From assembly GCA_940671915.1 (NCBI GenBank), contig CALNVZ010003426.1:55001-119000 (forward strand): DNA of 64,000 nucleotides, given 5' to 3'. The position numbers were made by a program, and so were the translations under genes. Positions 62,301-64,000 of this stretch are shown here, in pieces. The notes beneath the pieces were generated by a model. That model saw nothing but the letters and a program-made list of their open reading frames with translations. It did not search any database and was not told the DNA's origin. Position 1 is the first letter of the stretch, and each line of letters starts with the position of its first letter. This DNA comes from Paracentrotus lividus. Lineage: Eukaryota; Echinodermata; Echinoidea; Camarodonta; Echinidae.

Positions 62301-63190
62301 TTTTTTTTTAGTTTTGGACATGCTGGTTTTGTGCACCAACCACCTGCACTTGTAATTAGTCCTTCGCTGCACTCATTACCGGGCATGGCTCATGGTCCCC
62401 CCAGGGACCTCGGGCGATCCCCGATCACTGGTGATCACCAACCAGGGAACAACGCCCCTGCCCCCCTGAAGCACGCCAGCTACGGTCAAATGCCATACAA
62501 CCAGTGTGTCAAATAGGACTGGTCAAGGGGAAATGATTTTTTTAAATACATACTAGTACTCTGGTATGGTGTTTGTTTGTTGTTGTTTTTTTAGTTTTGC
62601 CGTTTGTTGGTTTGTTTATTTATTTTCTTGTTTGTCAGTTTGTTTATTCCCTATTTTAGACACTCAATGTGACTCAATTTTTGCCTTTGTCTTGTTGTTT
62701 GTTTGTATGCTTTTGTTCCTGTTTATTTATTGTTTCAAACTTTGTTTGTTTATTCCCTTGTTTTAGACACTCAATTTTTGCCTTCGTCTGGTTGTTTGTT
62801 TGTTTGTATGCATGTGTGTTGTTTTATCTTTCTGTTTGTTGTTTACGTATATAATTGTTTTTATTCATTTATTTATTTGTGTATTTTATGTCTGTTTATT
62901 TCCTTATTTTAGCCACTCGAATGTTACCCAATTGAACACACACACACACACAAACACAAACAAACAAAACAAATATACATGAACATACACCACTCTTGCA
63001 CATACGCACAAACAATTGAACACACACACAGACATACAAACACACACAAACATACATTCTCTCTTTCTTTATCTCTGTCTCTTATTTTTCATTCTGTTTC
63101 TTCATTTCTCTGTCTCTTCCCCTCTATCTCTCTCTCTAAATGCCTATATTTCTCTTAGTCCATTTAAAAATTTAAATTTCAAGCACATAT
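62301..63190. repeat. Gene 3 3' flank with TTTG-rich tandem and simple repeats
   Basis: After the stop codon the sequence becomes T/G rich. A roughly 100 bp unit containing TTATTTTAGACACTCAAT and TTGTTTGTTTGTATGC is repeated about three times with divergence (62645-62925), followed by (AC)-rich (62938-63055) and (TCTC)-rich (63058-63140) stretches. No polyadenylation signal that I can assign to gene 3. Confidence 0.7.
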
Positions 63191-63559
63191 TTTGACATAA
63201 ATATCAAGATTATGAATTATAGCACTGTAAACAACTAAAACAACAACAGTCCAGTCCTATTATAATGAGTTGTACACGAAACCAGTTATCTTGTTATCAA
63301 ACTTTGTATTTTTACTCATTATGAGAGTAGACTGTGCTGGAAACAAATATATTTTAAGGCACACAATTCAAACACCCGAAATAAAAATACAAAATGAAAA
63401 TTGATTATTTTCTTCATTTTATTTTCTTATTGAATGTATTCTATATTTATCATTTCTCTTCTGTTTATGTCCTATATTACATTTTCACGTAAAAGCTTTT
63501 TACTTTACTTTTGCCGTATATAAGTTCTTGATTCTTAGGCAGTCAAAGAAGAAGGACAA

Positions 63560-63724
63560 TCAAGTCCTTGCAACTCTGCTGGGTTGCATCAGGATATCAT
63601 CAAGGACAGGATGGTCTCCTTCAGTCACCTTGTCGGTCATGCTCAGATCACTCATTCTCTTGATGGGGCGGTCTTTATATTTTCCATCTTGGTCATTATC
63701 TAGTTCATCCAGCTCCTCTCGAGA
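63560..63724 (-). CDS. Possible last coding exon of a minus-strand gene (unidentified)
   Basis: The minus strand reads an acidic, hydrophilic, natural-looking 54-residue C-terminus with ELDELDNDQDGKYKDRPIKR, SDLSMTDKVTEGDHPVLDD and a PSRVART end, then TGA (63560-63562). On the minus strand an AATAAA lies at about 63417-63423, suitably placed downstream. A good acceptor (TTTCTTTCGTCTTTGTTTCAG) lies just upstream, ending at about 63742, but a TGA at 63725-63727 interrupts this frame between acceptor and open stretch. The true splice site may therefore differ, or there may be a base error. Composition suggests the cytoplasmic tail of a larger protein. Family not recognised. Confidence 0.4.
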   Translation of the reverse strand, partial: SREELDELDNDQDGKYKDRPIKRMSDLSMTDKVTEGDHPVLDDILMQPSRVART

Positions 63725-64000
63725 TCACTCTTCCTCCACTGAAACAAAGACGAAAGAAACAAATTTGAAATTTATGAACCCCTATTAATACTGATATAAT
63801 AACTAGATGTAATTTGTAAAAAAGAGTAATTTTTTAAACATGTAGTTAAAACAAAAATCCGAAAAAACAGTATGAAATTGATAGAGAAACGCCCGCCCCC
63901 CTCCCCCCACCGAGGGGAGGGATGGAAGGGGGATGGTTCAGCATGTTGTTATTTTAGGATGCAGACAACATTTTAACAATTTCAGATTACCATTTCCCTG

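Noticed and set aside
62566-62982. Cys/Phe/Leu-rich frames after gene 3
   Set aside because: Produced by TTTG-rich tandem repeats; the three overlapping frames are all of the same low-complexity kind.

Overview
AT-rich animal genomic DNA whose only confidently recognised host genes are three same-strand cytosolic sulfotransferase (SULT) genes, embedded in a dense bed of mobile elements. Six coding exons per gene with GT-AG introns, long (AAT)n and (AC)n microsatellites, LINEs with endonuclease/RT/RNase H domains and many terminal-inverted-repeat elements point to a marine invertebrate. An echinoderm (urchin, star or cucumber) is my best guess. That rests on general look, not on a diagnostic marker.

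Layout. 0-14.8 kb has no recognised host gene and holds several repeat families: a TTAA-bounded repeat (781-1140 and 6804-7148, inverted), a ~970 bp CATATC-ended element (1900-2867), small inverted-repeat elements at 4106-4315 and 4356-4786, a 3 kb element with palindromic subterminal arrays (8282-11324) carrying another element inside it (9658-10345), and a 1.3 kb element carrying a ~31 bp minisatellite (12809-14082). SULT gene 1 is 14870-19782 and gene 2 is 21657-27746. A 22 kb mobile-element graveyard (28.2-50.1 kb) follows: an RNase H-bearing LINE on the minus strand (about 29.7-36.5 kb, split by a TA-flanked element and by an N gap at 34660-34928), then a Russian-doll nest (36.8-47.5 kb) in which repeat X holds a LINE fragment, which holds an LTR-element fossil, which holds a CAG-ended element. 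SULT gene 3 (50140-62300) is stretched by a 4.8 kb near-palindrome in intron 1, a LINE remnant, and several small elements. A possible last exon of a minus-strand gene lies at 63560-63724.

The SULT genes have identical exon phases. Genes 2 and 3 share intron sequence, including the same LINE remnant in intron 1, so they are the younger pair; gene 1 is more distant. Each carries the PAPS-binding YPKSGT and RKG motifs, the catalytic His and the KxxxTVxxxE dimer motif. Genes 1 and 3 are open (309 and 313 aa). Gene 2 has one extra T in a T7 run of exon 4, which would truncate it at 201 aa unless this is a sequence error. They would transfer sulfate from PAPS to small hydroxyl or amine acceptors in the cytosol. 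The proteins differ most in the loop just before the catalytic His, as expected for paralogues diverging in acceptor choice.

The most unusual structures are the 4.8 kb near-palindrome, with almost identical outer arms but diverged, protein-like inner arms, and three TA-flanked elements that share TACACTG ends yet carry unrelated palindromic subterminal arrays.
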